Origin: a virus
Reading direction: 5' to 3' (one strand)
DNA: 64,000 nt
Virus record (IMG/VR): IMGVR_UViG_3300042446_000499
Span: 1-64,000 of that record
In this document: piece by piece, positions 24,850 through 34,053 of the stretch
Numbering within the stretch: the first letter of the stretch is position 1
Layout of the letters: each line of letters opens with the position of its first letter
Made by a program: the position numbers and the translations under genes
The notes under the pieces: generated by a model
Database searches by the model: none
Told to the model about the DNA's origin: nothing
Seen by the model: only the letters and a program-made list of their open reading frames with translations

Positions 24850-26720
24850 TGCCATCAGGATATGCATCAAATCAATTTTGGAATTTTGGGTCTACGTATG
24901 AAAAGGGTAAAACTCTAGCCCGTCAAAAAGATGACAACGCTAACTTTATCTTTCCTCGTCCTTTTCAACCAGACGTCTATAACCCTATTAGGGGAAGACA
25001 ACTTGTAGACACTCGTTTACAGCGTGGTTTTATTAGAGGTATTTACCCTTCTGTGCTTGGTGGTGTTGACAACCCATCAGCAGCAACAGTAAAACAAAGA
25101 CGGTTGTTTTTCCAATTTAACCCAGCAACCATTGACCGCAGTGTTGAAATGAACGCAATGGTGGCTAACCCCTTGCTTCAAGACCCTTCTCAAATCTTTC
25201 AGCCAGTTGCTGGTACAGCGGCTTTTTCATTTGAATTAACATTCAACCGAGAGGCTGAAGTTGTTTCCGCACGTAACGCTACAACAAACCTAAAGAATGG
25301 TGGGTGGGCAACAGATACTGCTACACCTTTAACAAGTTCTTTAGACAACTATGGTGATACCACCAATCATGGGGATGTTGCAAGCCTTGGTGTTCTTGCT
25401 GACCTTTACGTTTTAGATTCTATTATTGGTCAGTCAATTACTCCAGATACAGCAAAATTTATTAAAGCATATTTTAGTACAGCAGATAAAGCAAATCAAG
25501 CAAATGCTAACACTACAGGCACTACTACAGTAACTAACTCAGATGGTAGTACAACCAGTACAGAAATAAAATCTGATGGCACAACTGTTACCACAGTCAC
25601 AGGTACCGACGGTAAGAAAACAATAACAACTGGTACAACTGGTGAAAGTGCTTCTAATTTTGATTCCACTGGCTTTGAGACAAACATTACAAAGAACTTT
25701 GGAAACGGCGCTTTTCTTAGTCCTCTTCCTATTCGTATTGTGTTTTCTTCTTTGTTTATGGTTGAAGGTTTTGTTGAATCAACTAGTGTACGTTTTGCTA
25801 AATTTAGCAAAAACTATGTACCAACTGTTTGTGCTGTTAACTTAACTATTCGTGCTTTGTATATTGGCTTTGCAAAAGAAGAAGCATATTTGACAACAGC
25901 ATTAAAAGCGGCTGTAAAAGACATAGAAGCAGAAAGAAAAGCAAACGAATCATCGCAAGCGGCTGGAAAAAACATTGCAAATACTGGAACAAACTTTGTT
26001 TATGAAACTACAAGTATCTTTAAACAACGAGCACTAGCAGCAGGAGCACTAAGAAACACTGCTGTAGGGTACCCCCATAACTTTGATTCTTTTCACGAAT
26101 TTTGGAATAATTACCGTAGTTCTAATGATTTTGGAACAGATATAGAATTTAAAGGCTCCAGTGGTTTTGGTATTCCAGAAGTTACTTCTCGTGTTGCTGA
26201 AACGCTTAGTCAAAAGGTAACAAAAGGTGAATTTACATGGGCACTTGATTCATCTGTTTCTTTAGATGAATATCTTCCAGATAAAGTAACTCTTGTTCAA
26301 AGGTTAGTACAAGGCCCTATTGCATATAAAACTTTTAGTACTAGTGGTGGTGCTATGGGTGACGAAGTTACAAACGCTAAAATTGTAGAAAATGCAAATA
26401 AAACAAAAAATAATGAACCACCACGATTTAACAGGTGGGGTGTTAGTTTGTCTGATAATGGAAACCAAAGCGGTATGCCATTATTTAAAGATGTTAAAAA
26501 CATTGTAAAAATGTCTATTCAACATAATATTAGTTATACCATTACACAGGCAGATGGTACTCCGTACACGGGCACTACTACTCTTTCTGCCAGTATTTTT
26601 ATTACTAAAACCAAAGCATCAAGTCCAGGCACTGGAATTTCTTGGGAAGAAGTTGATAATGGTGGTTTAAAATTTACTATTTTAAGCAATACCACTACAA
26701 CTGGTTGGAAAGACAGATAA
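24849..26720 (+). CDS. Baseplate / tail structural protein
   Basis: The 623-residue protein overlaps the tape measure stop (TAATG). It contains RLFFQFNPATIDRSVEM, the F-x-F-N-P pattern frequent in LysM-associated baseplate proteins. A Thr/Ser/Asp-rich linker (about residues 217-272) and SPLPIRIVFSSLFMVEGFV follow. A LysM-like protein comes next, as in Listeria A511-like and similar baseplates. It probably bridges tube end and hub. The Thr-rich linker looks like an insertion into an otherwise folded protein. Confidence 0.55.
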   Translation: MPSGYASNQFWNFGSTYEKGKTLARQKDDNANFIFPRPFQPDVYNPIRGRQLVDTRLQRGFIRGIYPSVLGGVDNPSAATVKQRRLFFQFNPATIDRSVEMNAMVANPLLQDPSQIFQPVAGTAAFSFELTFNREAEVVSARNATTNLKNGGWATDTATPLTSSLDNYGDTTNHGDVASLGVLADLYVLDSIIGQSITPDTAKFIKAYFSTADKANQANANTTGTTTVTNSDGSTTSTEIKSDGTTVTTVTGTDGKKTITTGTTGESASNFDSTGFETNITKNFGNGAFLSPLPIRIVFSSLFMVEGFVESTSVRFAKFSKNYVPTVCAVNLTIRALYIGFAKEEAYLTTALKAAVKDIEAERKANESSQAAGKNIANTGTNFVYETTSIFKQRALAAGALRNTAVGYPHNFDSFHEFWNNYRSSNDFGTDIEFKGSSGFGIPEVTSRVAETLSQKVTKGEFTWALDSSVSLDEYLPDKVTLVQRLVQGPIAYKTFSTSGGAMGDEVTNAKIVENANKTKNNEPPRFNRWGVSLSDNGNQSGMPLFKDVKNIVKMSIQHNISYTITQADGTPYTGTTTLSASIFITKTKASSPGTGISWEEVDNGGLKFTILSNTTTTGWKDR

Positions 26721-26977
26721 TGATTATCAAAGGTTCTCGTTATTCAGAAACTACTGAAACACGAAATGAAGATACTAAAGTAATTGCAACGGGTAAATCA
26801 TATACAATTGATTCTTACTTTTCTATTGTTACAAAACAATATGAAACATTTTCATCAATTGCGGCAGACCATTTAAAAGACCCAACTTTGTATTGGAAAA
26901 TTGCAGACCTTAATAAGTCTTTGGGTTTCCCTGACTTTATAACACAAGGGACAGTCATTAAGGTTCCATTTAAATGA
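26720..26977 (+). CDS. LysM-like baseplate protein
   Basis: ATG 26720 overlaps the previous TAA; a TTG 15 bases earlier is unlikely. The 85-residue protein is nearly all one domain: YETFSSIAADHLKDPTLYWKIADLN, read in parts, then FITQGTVIKVPFK. This is the LysM pattern (a helix with a DPxLYWxIAD turn, then an xGTxIxVP strand) of small wedge proteins such as T4 gp53-type. In this setting it probably links hub and wedges or touches peptidoglycan. Confidence 0.65.
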   Translation: MIIKGSRYSETTETRNEDTKVIATGKSYTIDSYFSIVTKQYETFSSIAADHLKDPTLYWKIADLNKSLGFPDFITQGTVIKVPFK

Positions 26978-28146
26978 TTTTTAAAAGTGCATCTCAATTA
27001 TCTCCAAACGTAGAAGTATTTATTGACAACGTTCCTGTTAATTACATGACCTTGCAACAAATTACCGTTGAAGAAAAAGAAAATATGCACAACCTTGCTA
27101 TTCTTGATTTTGCTGGTATGAACACGGAGTTGATACACGAGTACCTTGATGTTCCAATTAAATTTAGTATTGAATTAACTGGTAAAGATATATTCAATTT
27201 CTATGGGTATATAACATTTGTGGAACCGATTGCTAATACACATGATGGAATTGTAAACAAAAGTCCATTTCAAACTACACGTGTTTATTGTTTTGGTTCT
27301 AGTTATACCATGAAATCAACTTATTCTCGTATTTGGGAAAACTTAACTATTTCTGACATTGCAAAACAAATTGCTAATAAATACAAGTTTTCTGTGTCTG
27401 TCCCAAATAACTCTTATAAGTTTCCACGACTTGTACAATCTGGTCAATCAGATTGGAAGTTCTTAACTAAGGCATCAGAACTTCTTGGTTACTCTGTACT
27501 TATGGATGGTACACACATTAGAATTTGGGACCCTTATAGCGCTTTGTACCAAAATGTTTCTTACAGCATGCTTTTAACAATGCGTGGAAGTAAGGGAGAT
27601 GCAAGCCCACAGCCAGGTCAAATACTTAAATTTGAAGGACGCATAGGTGCTGTAACTACTGACGGTGCTCGTTCTGCTGACACTATCCATATGTTGGACA
27701 AATCTGGACAGTTGCTGTCTGTTACAAATAGTGACAACTTTGAGTCATCTGGTTTAGCAACAGGATTAAAATCTCAATTTGATAATGTGCTTACTGTAAA
27801 TGCTGATTCTTTTGATACGGCTACACGTTTAGTTACTGGGGCATTAAGGAAGAAATTCCCAATGAGGGCTAGTTTAGAGGTGGTATCTGACCCAAGTATT
27901 AAACCTGGCGGAATTGTAAGTATTAATGAATACAATACTGAATTTGATGGTTTTTGGTATGTCATGTCTGTACGCCACGAAATAACACAATCGTATATGC
28001 GTACCTATTTAGAAGTAGCAAGAGATGGTCTTGGAACCACTGCTTTAGCAAAACAGGTAACAGCCACATATGTAGAACCACCAGAACCTGCCCTTATTGG
28101 AAATGCATGGGTTTCCTCTAAAGACTATACCCATGTCTATAACTAG
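26974..28146 (+). CDS. Baseplate hub protein (gpD / gp27-like)
   Basis: The 390-residue protein overlaps the LysM gene by 4 bases (ATGA). It reads as a hub protein: an N-terminal strand domain (VEVFIDNVPV, KFSIELTGKDIFNFYGYI), LTISDIAKQIANKYKF, SDWKFLTKASELLGYSVLMD, and a C-terminal part with KPGGIVSINEYN and FWYVMSVRHEIT. The last pattern (H-x-I/F near the end of a returning domain) is typical of gpD and late control proteins. It would trimerise at the tail tip. Confidence 0.75.
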   Translation: MIFKSASQLSPNVEVFIDNVPVNYMTLQQITVEEKENMHNLAILDFAGMNTELIHEYLDVPIKFSIELTGKDIFNFYGYITFVEPIANTHDGIVNKSPFQTTRVYCFGSSYTMKSTYSRIWENLTISDIAKQIANKYKFSVSVPNNSYKFPRLVQSGQSDWKFLTKASELLGYSVLMDGTHIRIWDPYSALYQNVSYSMLLTMRGSKGDASPQPGQILKFEGRIGAVTTDGARSADTIHMLDKSGQLLSVTNSDNFESSGLATGLKSQFDNVLTVNADSFDTATRLVTGALRKKFPMRASLEVVSDPSIKPGGIVSINEYNTEFDGFWYVMSVRHEITQSYMRTYLEVARDGLGTTALAKQVTATYVEPPEPALIGNAWVSSKDYTHVYN

Positions 28147-28159
28147 TAGGCTTTAAATA

Positions 28160-28570
28160 ATGAAATCTATAGCAATTCCATTTTCTTTTACATCTGACAC
28201 TGGTGGAGTATCAACTGTTTCAGATATTGACTCTGTCATGAAACAAAACATAATGGACATACTTACTACGTCTCCAGGAGAACGTGTAATGGTTCCTAAT
28301 TATGGAGCAAACATAAGAAGTCTTTTATTTGAAGAAGCAGACCAACTAATTTACGATGAATATCGCATGGATATTATAAACGATTTAAACGAAAAGTTAC
28401 CGTTTGGAAAAGTAACTGACGTTCAAATTGGCGTTCCGTCAGATGCTTTATATCTAGAAAACACTGCTACAACTGTTTCAATTGCTATAAAATATGTAAT
28501 ACCGCCATTTGATAGTTCAGTAATGACTTTTAACATAAATAATACAAACATAACGTTCGGAGGGGCGTAA
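28160..28570 (+). CDS. Baseplate wedge protein, gp25-like
   Basis: The 136-residue protein has the GPW/gp25 signature: VMKQNIMDILTTSPGERVM then VPNYGANIRSLLFE. The SPGERVMxPxYGxxIxxxLFE block is highly characteristic. The wedge protein resembles lysozyme-like folds but acts structurally at the sheath-baseplate contact. It is followed immediately by the baseplate J-like gene, the normal order. Confidence 0.9.
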   Translation: MKSIAIPFSFTSDTGGVSTVSDIDSVMKQNIMDILTTSPGERVMVPNYGANIRSLLFEEADQLIYDEYRMDIINDLNEKLPFGKVTDVQIGVPSDALYLENTATTVSIAIKYVIPPFDSSVMTFNINNTNITFGGA

Positions 28571-28571
28571 C

Positions 28572-30092
28572 ATGCCTAGTTTTGATTATACAAGCAGGGA
28601 TTACCTGTCTATTCGCCAAGATATTTTAGACCGTGCATCAGCACTTGTTCCTGAATGGTCTAACCGCAATTCGTCTGATTTTGGAATGGTCTTAGTAGAC
28701 CTCTGGGCATACCTTGGAGATATTCTTCATTATTACGTAGACCGTGCTGCTGCTGAAACATATCTTGGAACAGCAGTAAACTCCTCTAGTGTTTTGGCTT
28801 TAGCAAACTTATTTGATTATCGCCCTGCTTATCAAACGTCTGCAATTGGTTCTGTGTCTTTATCTGCTAACACTCTTAACCATTCAGACACAATCATAAT
28901 TCCACAAAATACTGGATTTGTTGCTGCTGCAACGGACAATGAACCTTTGGTTTATTATACAACTACTGCATCTGCAAGTATGGGTCCTTCTGTTTCTTCT
29001 GTAGTTGTTGAAGTTGCTGAAGGTAAGTACGTAGATAGCGAATCGCCTATACAGGCAGTAACCCGTAACACATACAGCAACGGTACTGCTGGACAACGTT
29101 TTAACCTACGGTACACAGGGGTAATCCCTTCCAGCATTATTCTTTATGTTGCTGAAGGTCCTAGTTCTGGTGGGGTTCCAAGTAACGTTCAATACTTTTA
29201 TACAGCAGATGTAACGTTAAGTACTTCAAGCAGTAAAGTTTTTGGAATTGAAATCGCTGCTGATGGTATTGCTCAAGTTGTTTTTGGAAATGGCGTTAAC
29301 GGAAAAATCCCTAACAACCGTGCTGAAATAGTAGTTTCATACCGTTATGGTCAGGGTTCTGTTGGGAACATTTCTTCAGGACGAATTACAGCATTTGACG
29401 CTGGTTCTAATATTAATACAGTTTCTATCTTGTCATCATCAGTTGCTACAGGTGGTACAGATTCTGAATCATTAGAATCAATGAAAACAAACATACCTTT
29501 AATGTTCCGAACTCAAAACCGTGCGGTATCTATTCAAGATTTTAAAGACTTAGCGTTAAGAGTTCCTCAAGTAGTTAAAGCAACATCTGAAATTGTTGCT
29601 GGTAGTTCTGCTCCTACAGAAATTTTAGTTTATGGTCTTCCTTTTCAATCTGATTACTTAACAACTACAAGTAATTCAATTACTGTTCCAAATTTTATAA
29701 AAGATGGAATTATTGAATACTTTGAACCACGAACATTAGTTGGTGCTAGTGTTGGTGCTGCTAATAGCGTTCCATTAGATGCTGTAAAAGTTTCTGCAAC
29801 TGTTTATATTGAGGATAATGCAGTTACTTATTCAGTGGCTTCCGCAGTTTCAGATGCTATTGACACTTTCTTTTTGTTTGACAACGTGTTGTTTGGGCAA
29901 ACATTATCAATTGGTGCTTTTTACAAAGCAATACAAAGTGTTCAAGGTGTTGATTATGTAATTATTACTGCTTTTAATAATAATGAATCTGGAACAGTAT
30001 CAACAACTATAACGGCGGCTAGCAATACGTTATTTAGAAAAGGTCTTGTTACGTTAACAACTGTTGGTGGTATCACAGGAACGTTTGTTTAA
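28572..30092 (+). CDS. Baseplate J-like wedge protein (gp6 family)
   Basis: The 506-residue protein starts with DYTSRDYLSIRQDIL and SDFGMVLVDLWAYLGDILHYYVD in overlapping parts, as in J-like wedge proteins. The middle contains VFGIEIAADGIAQVVFGNG, with a GxxGKIPNN turn. Later regions have TGGTDSESLESMKTNIP then FRTQNRAVSIQDFKDLA, the standard J-family motif. It forms the wedge ring that triggers sheath contraction. Confidence 0.88.
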   Translation: MPSFDYTSRDYLSIRQDILDRASALVPEWSNRNSSDFGMVLVDLWAYLGDILHYYVDRAAAETYLGTAVNSSSVLALANLFDYRPAYQTSAIGSVSLSANTLNHSDTIIIPQNTGFVAAATDNEPLVYYTTTASASMGPSVSSVVVEVAEGKYVDSESPIQAVTRNTYSNGTAGQRFNLRYTGVIPSSIILYVAEGPSSGGVPSNVQYFYTADVTLSTSSSKVFGIEIAADGIAQVVFGNGVNGKIPNNRAEIVVSYRYGQGSVGNISSGRITAFDAGSNINTVSILSSSVATGGTDSESLESMKTNIPLMFRTQNRAVSIQDFKDLALRVPQVVKATSEIVAGSSAPTEILVYGLPFQSDYLTTTSNSITVPNFIKDGIIEYFEPRTLVGASVGAANSVPLDAVKVSATVYIEDNAVTYSVASAVSDAIDTFFLFDNVLFGQTLSIGAFYKAIQSVQGVDYVIITAFNNNESGTVSTTITAASNTLFRKGLVTLTTVGGITGTFV

Positions 30093-30094
30093 AT

Positions 30095-31825
30095 ATGGCT
30101 TATACATCTTTTACACTTCGTAAAACTAGCGCTGGTTCAAACCTTCGTAAAGATAATGGGACAGATAATGCAATACGTTCCGACGGCATTTCTATTGAAA
30201 ATATTATCTCTACTTTTACAACAGGTACAAACACTTTTACTGCTAATGTAATTAACCAAGGTACTGTGCGTCTTTCCTGGACCTTAGCAGAAACCCTTGT
30301 TGAAGTTGTAAGTGCAGGAGTTGCACCAACAGAACTTCGTATTGTTTCATCATTTAGTGGGGAGCCTACAACTATCCGTGATGGTAGTCTTGTGCAAATT
30401 ATTACGGCTACAACTGCAACTAACATCTATGATGATATTCCTGTAGTACAAGAGGGTCGTTGGGTTTATTATTCTTTGTTTGTAAAATATGGCAGTACCA
30501 CAGACTACTGGTACGAACGTGTAGCAACTCTATATATTCAAATACCTATTACTTATGGTTCTGTTGAATCATTATGGCAACATATTCCTGAATACTACAA
30601 AACTCTTGATTATGCTCAACCAGACCTTACAAATGGTTATACACCTTTGTATGCTTTTCTTGAATTGTTTGGTAATGAAATAGACCGCACACGAACACTT
30701 ATTGAAAGTGTTGCTCTATCTAACGACCCTGAGTTAGCAGTAACACCAGCACTACAACAACTTGCTAAAGAAGTTGGATTAGAAATAACAACTGACGATT
30801 TAGGTACAAGCAAAGTTCGTGCGTTACTAAACAACATTGGAACACTTCGTCAACAAAAAGGAACAATTTCAAATATCTGTTCTTACATTTCAGCACTAAC
30901 AGGTTGTCGTGTTGAATATGAATTTGACGGTGCGCTTCCTAAACCCCATGTCTTTAATATCTACGCACAACGAATTAACTTTATTTCAGACCCAGAATTT
31001 GTAGACACTACTATTACAACGACAACAGCCACAGTAACCAAAGGTGGTAGCACCGTCTACGCCCAAAGGTACTTAACTGCTACTTGGGGTGTTGTTGTGT
31101 ATGGTTCAGATGTTATTAGCACCTCTAGCCCATCTGTTGGAGCAGCAGGCGGAGGACTTGTAAACTTAGACAACAGTATTGAAATTCAAATGCCCAGTGG
31201 TTCTTATGCAAACAGAACCGTGCTTGTTTACCCACGGATTCCCTTTCCATACCTTGGTACAGAAACATACGGAACTAGTTATGATTACTCAAGTACATCT
31301 GGTGCTTCTTTTTCTGCTTTACACACATCTACAAACACTGTAAGAACCACATGGGAAACTACAACAACTTGGCCTGCTTCTTTATTTGCCGATGATTCAT
31401 GGTACACAAGCCCTAAGTACACATTTAATAATTTGTCCTACCGCCCAAGTTTAGAATACACACCATCTACAACTGGAGCATCTGCAACAGCAAGTTCCGT
31501 ACCAGTTCTAGTGTTTGAAATGGCACCTAATAGTTCTATTACAATTGGTAATTGGTTATTTGAGCCTGCAACAGACGGTGATTATTTCTCAGGAAACACC
31601 CGTGATGGTGGATATGTCCCTATCCAAACGGGAACTTTGGGTGGAGGAACGTTTGACTATTATTGGGATACAAGCGGTGGTGGTGCCAACAATTCATATT
31701 CCTATTACCTTTTGGACCATGAACGTACTATTAAAACTACCGAACGAGTCATTGGACAATACATTGTTCCTGTGACTATGGTGGAAGATTACACCCTAGA
31801 ATGGGATTACTACAGCGGAAAGTAA
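30095..31825 (+). CDS. Phage tail protein I-like with fibre-like C-terminus
   Basis: The first 300 of 576 residues contain an Fn3-like strand region. The gpI-type core follows: WQHIPEYYKTLDYAQ, FLELFGNEIDRTRTLIE, LQQLAKEVGLEI and IGTLRQQKGTISNICSYIS. The rest is a Thr/Ser/Tyr-rich beta region like a fibre or carbohydrate-binding module. P2 gpI closes the baseplate, and the long extension may attach receptor-binding fibres. It ends the tail operon. Confidence 0.75.
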   Translation: MAYTSFTLRKTSAGSNLRKDNGTDNAIRSDGISIENIISTFTTGTNTFTANVINQGTVRLSWTLAETLVEVVSAGVAPTELRIVSSFSGEPTTIRDGSLVQIITATTATNIYDDIPVVQEGRWVYYSLFVKYGSTTDYWYERVATLYIQIPITYGSVESLWQHIPEYYKTLDYAQPDLTNGYTPLYAFLELFGNEIDRTRTLIESVALSNDPELAVTPALQQLAKEVGLEITTDDLGTSKVRALLNNIGTLRQQKGTISNICSYISALTGCRVEYEFDGALPKPHVFNIYAQRINFISDPEFVDTTITTTTATVTKGGSTVYAQRYLTATWGVVVYGSDVISTSSPSVGAAGGGLVNLDNSIEIQMPSGSYANRTVLVYPRIPFPYLGTETYGTSYDYSSTSGASFSALHTSTNTVRTTWETTTTWPASLFADDSWYTSPKYTFNNLSYRPSLEYTPSTTGASATASSVPVLVFEMAPNSSITIGNWLFEPATDGDYFSGNTRDGGYVPIQTGTLGGGTFDYYWDTSGGGANNSYSYYLLDHERTIKTTERVIGQYIVPVTMVEDYTLEWDYYSGK

Positions 31826-31828
31826 AAG

Positions 31829-32083
31829 ATGAATTATATAATTGCTGGACTAGCAGTCTACAAAATGTTACAAATACTGGATGTACTTACCCCTAAAGAA
31901 GCAATGCCCTGGGTAAAGATTGTTTTTGGTGTCCTTTTGGGCTATGTGTCTACACTTCTCCTGGAAGTTCCCAATGTTCCCCTAAGTGGCTTGGTGATTG
32001 CAACAATTGCTGGTACAGTACATGGTCTGCTCAGGTTGCTAACACTTTTAGGAGACTGGGCACAACGCAAAGCAACACGTTAG
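31829..32083 (+). CDS. Small membrane protein, holin candidate
   Basis: The 84-residue protein has hydrophobic segments at about residues 1-17, 29-45 and 52-68 and a short basic tail (GDWAQRKATR). Size, two to three helices and position at the end of the tail operon fit a holin or other lysis membrane protein. The protein at 9786-10088 is an alternative holin. Confidence 0.45.
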   Translation: MNYIIAGLAVYKMLQILDVLTPKEAMPWVKIVFGVLLGYVSTLLLEVPNVPLSGLVIATIAGTVHGLLRLLTLLGDWAQRKATR

Positions 32084-32092
32084 GAATACAAA

Positions 32093-32908
32093 ATGGCGCA
32101 TTACGGAATCATTGGAAGCGGAAAATGTGGAGAGAACATCATTGAAGATGGTCTTTCCGAAATAGGTGTGGAGAATAACGTATTTCTCGTTTACCCACGC
32201 AAGGGAGCAACTAGTTCCGAAGACCGTGTGTATGACTTCATGATTGATAATGAAGCAGAGTACATTGCCTATGTTAAGAGCAATGCTCCACAGGCTCTTG
32301 TGGATAACGCCTCAAAGGTTTTTGATGTCACTGGTGGTGATGCATGGTTAGAAATACTCACTACGTTGAAGAGCAAAAAGGGAACACTCCTTGTCCTTTG
32401 GGATGTTGACCATGAAGAAAACCTTATGAACTTTGTGTTTAAAGCCCATGATATGGGTATCCCTGTTCAAGAGTTGAGCAATGGTTTGGTCCCTATCAAT
32501 GTGGAAAGCGCTTCTGAAGAGCCTGCTATAGAGACTGAAATTGTTGAGATTGAACCGTTCTCTGAAGCCGAGATGCGGTCTATGAGTATTGGTGTCCTTC
32601 GTAAAGCCGCCACAGCACGTGGTGTAGAAGGTGTAGGAGCATATTCCAAGGACGAACTTGTTGAACGTTTGATTGACAAGAAAACACACGTAGAAAATAT
32701 TGAGGAGCCTGAAGTGGCAACAACTGGAATCAACCCAACAACGACTATTAATTACAGCGTGTCAGTACCTACTCAGGAACGTCCACAAATGGTGGCTCCT
32801 GATGGCGACTGCATGGTTACCGTAGTAATGCCTAATGGAACTGTTATCAGCACCCCAGCAACAATAGAAGAAGTGCGTGTCCTATTAGGACTTAGTGGAG
32901 GCCTTTAA
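32093..32908 (+). CDS. Rossmann-like protein with SAP/Rho-N-like motif
   Basis: Residues 1-140 of 271 begin YGIIGSGKCGENIIEDGL and alternate strands and helices (VFLVYPRKGAT, GTLLVLWDVDHEENL), suggesting a Rossmann-like fold. Residues about 157-200 read FSEAEMRSMSIGVLRKAA then SKDELVERLI. This is the helix-extended-loop-helix pattern of SAP or Rho-N nucleic-acid-binding modules. The final 60 residues include MVAPDGDCMVTVVMPNG. No family is recognised with certainty, and DNA binding is inferred. Its 3' end overlaps the convergent Dps gene by 24 bases. Confidence 0.5.
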   Translation: MAHYGIIGSGKCGENIIEDGLSEIGVENNVFLVYPRKGATSSEDRVYDFMIDNEAEYIAYVKSNAPQALVDNASKVFDVTGGDAWLEILTTLKSKKGTLLVLWDVDHEENLMNFVFKAHDMGIPVQELSNGLVPINVESASEEPAIETEIVEIEPFSEAEMRSMSIGVLRKAATARGVEGVGAYSKDELVERLIDKKTHVENIEEPEVATTGINPTTTINYSVSVPTQERPQMVAPDGDCMVTVVMPNGTVISTPATIEEVRVLLGLSGGL

Positions 32909-33322
32909 CTGCCAACGCCACTTCTTATGCATGTCATCACGTTCTGCTAAGAAGTTCATAATGCCTTGCTCGTTTGCTTTGTTGGCTGCTTCTTGAGCCT
33001 TTGCAATTGATTCAAGGATTCCGTCATTAAGACGCAGTAACTCTTTTGCCATTGCTTTTGGTTCAGGGTTAACATCCTTTGCTTCAATGGTGCGAAGGTC
33101 ACTGAACTTGCTCAAAGTGTAGGGAGCGTACTCATCCATCTTACGGATGTCTTCTGCAATAGGGTCAATGCTGGAGTACACATCTTCATAGATTTCCGCA
33201 AACAATGCGTGGTACTGAGAGAAGTCTTGACCTTCTACGTTCCAATGAAAACCATGTGCAGCAAAATACATTGTTACTGCATCAGATAATACTGTCTTGA
33301 GAGAGTTAGTTAGTGCACTCAC
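32885..33322 (-). CDS. dps: Dps-like miniferritin
   Basis: GTG 33322 is chosen because it overlaps the previous stop (GTGA) and has GGAG 5 bases upstream; a longer start at 33343 exists. The 145-residue helical protein has all four Dps ferroxidase ligands in exact spacing: H26 (GFHWNVEG), H38 (YHALF), D53 and E57 (DPIAED). Dps proteins form 12-subunit cages that oxidise and store iron, and many bind DNA. In a phage it could protect DNA from peroxide or change nucleoid state. It ends a four-gene minus-strand operon. Confidence 0.85.
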   Translation of the reverse strand: MSALTNSLKTVLSDAVTMYFAAHGFHWNVEGQDFSQYHALFAEIYEDVYSSIDPIAEDIRKMDEYAPYTLSKFSDLRTIEAKDVNPEPKAMAKELLRLNDGILESIAKAQEAANKANEQGIMNFLAERDDMHKKWRWQLKASTKS

Positions 33323-33585
33323 CATTTCTCCTTGTTTGCCCAATAAGCGGCGCTCATTTTGCCTTTAGCAATGTTCTTTGCATGACGGTCTTTGAACGCT
33401 TTATTACGAGCAGAACCATCAGGGGAACCCGATACACCTTGTTGACCAAAACGAATAGTTTTAATCTGGTCACCTTCTTTGGCAACAACAATGTGTGATT
33501 TAGTTGGATGGTCAGGCGTTGCTTTTGGTTTGTTAAAACCAGAAACTCCTGCACGTTCTAATCGTGGGTCTTTTTTGGAAGGCAT
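33319..33585 (-). CDS. Small conserved-type protein (DUF6321-like)
   Basis: The 88-residue basic protein reads GVSGFNKPKATPDHP, KSHIVVAKEGDQIKTIRFG, QQGVSGSP, then KDRHAKNIAKGKMSAAYWA and NKEKW. A similar series (FNKPK-TP-HP-KSH..VA..G, IRFGQQG, AYWAN) occurs in small phage proteins, which I recall as DUF6321; this assignment is from memory. Function unknown. It overlaps the Dps gene by 4 bases. Confidence 0.55.
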   Translation of the reverse strand: MPSKKDPRLERAGVSGFNKPKATPDHPTKSHIVVAKEGDQIKTIRFGQQGVSGSPDGSARNKAFKDRHAKNIAKGKMSAAYWANKEKW

Positions 33586-33809
33586 TAGTCATCACCTTTA
33601 CTTCTACCAGCAAAGTATCCACCGATGATACCAATCAAACCAACCAATGCATTTTGCACTAAAGCAATAGCATCTGAGTTAGTTGCAAACTTTTCACCAG
33701 TAGAAGCCTGCTGTGCAAGCATTGAAGCGTATTCACCAATAACAACCAAGCCAATGAACCCTAGAATACCTAGAGTGATGTACACCATAAGTTTGTCTTT
33801 GATATTCAT
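33585..33809 (-). CDS. Small two-helix membrane protein
   Basis: The 74-residue protein has hydrophobic segments at about residues 8-26 (MVYITLGILGFIGLVVIG) and 48-66 (ALVQNALVGLIGIIGGYFAG) and ends RSKGDD. Its neighbours are a basic small protein and the Dps operon, which share single-base overlaps. A role in membrane or holin-like function is possible. No family recognised. Confidence 0.5.
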   Translation of the reverse strand: MNIKDKLMVYITLGILGFIGLVVIGEYASMLAQQASTGEKFATNSDAIALVQNALVGLIGIIGGYFAGRSKGDD

Positions 33810-33982
33810 TACTTCTTCTTAGCAGGTGTTTTTTTAGACACAGCCATATTGTCTACTAAGTTTGGGTAAGGTCGTCCTGCTTTTTTAGCACGAGCCTTTG
33901 CTTCAGCCTTTTTTTCAGGCGTCAATTTCTTATCTTTTTTGGATGGGTCTGGTGTATCCCAGACTTCTTTTTTCTTTGTCAT
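33809..33982 (-). CDS. Small lysine-rich protein (57 aa)
   Basis: ATG 33982 is preferred over an upstream one because the extra 20 residues lie in the divergent promoter region. The product is strongly basic (KKDKKLTPEKKAEAKARAKK) with AGRPYPNLVDNMA and a KKTPAKKK end. The AGRPYPNLVDNM motif is seen in other small phage and actinobacterial proteins. It may bind nucleic acid. First gene of the minus-strand Dps operon. Confidence 0.5.
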   Translation of the reverse strand: MTKKKEVWDTPDPSKKDKKLTPEKKAEAKARAKKAGRPYPNLVDNMAVSKKTPAKKK

Positions 33983-34053
33983 ACTTTTCAATGATACTAG
34001 ACATGGAGGTGACTTTTCGGTGTAGGATGCATACCCCAACACAAGGAGTACAA
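33983..34053. promoter_or_regulatory. Divergent intergenic region
   Basis: This 71-base gap separates the minus-strand Dps operon from the plus-strand replication operon, so both should have promoters here. On the minus strand TAGTATCATTG (33999 down to 33989) offers a -10-like TAGTAT; the same 11-mer occurs upstream of the putative holin at 9748. No convincing -35 is seen on either side. Confidence 0.35.
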
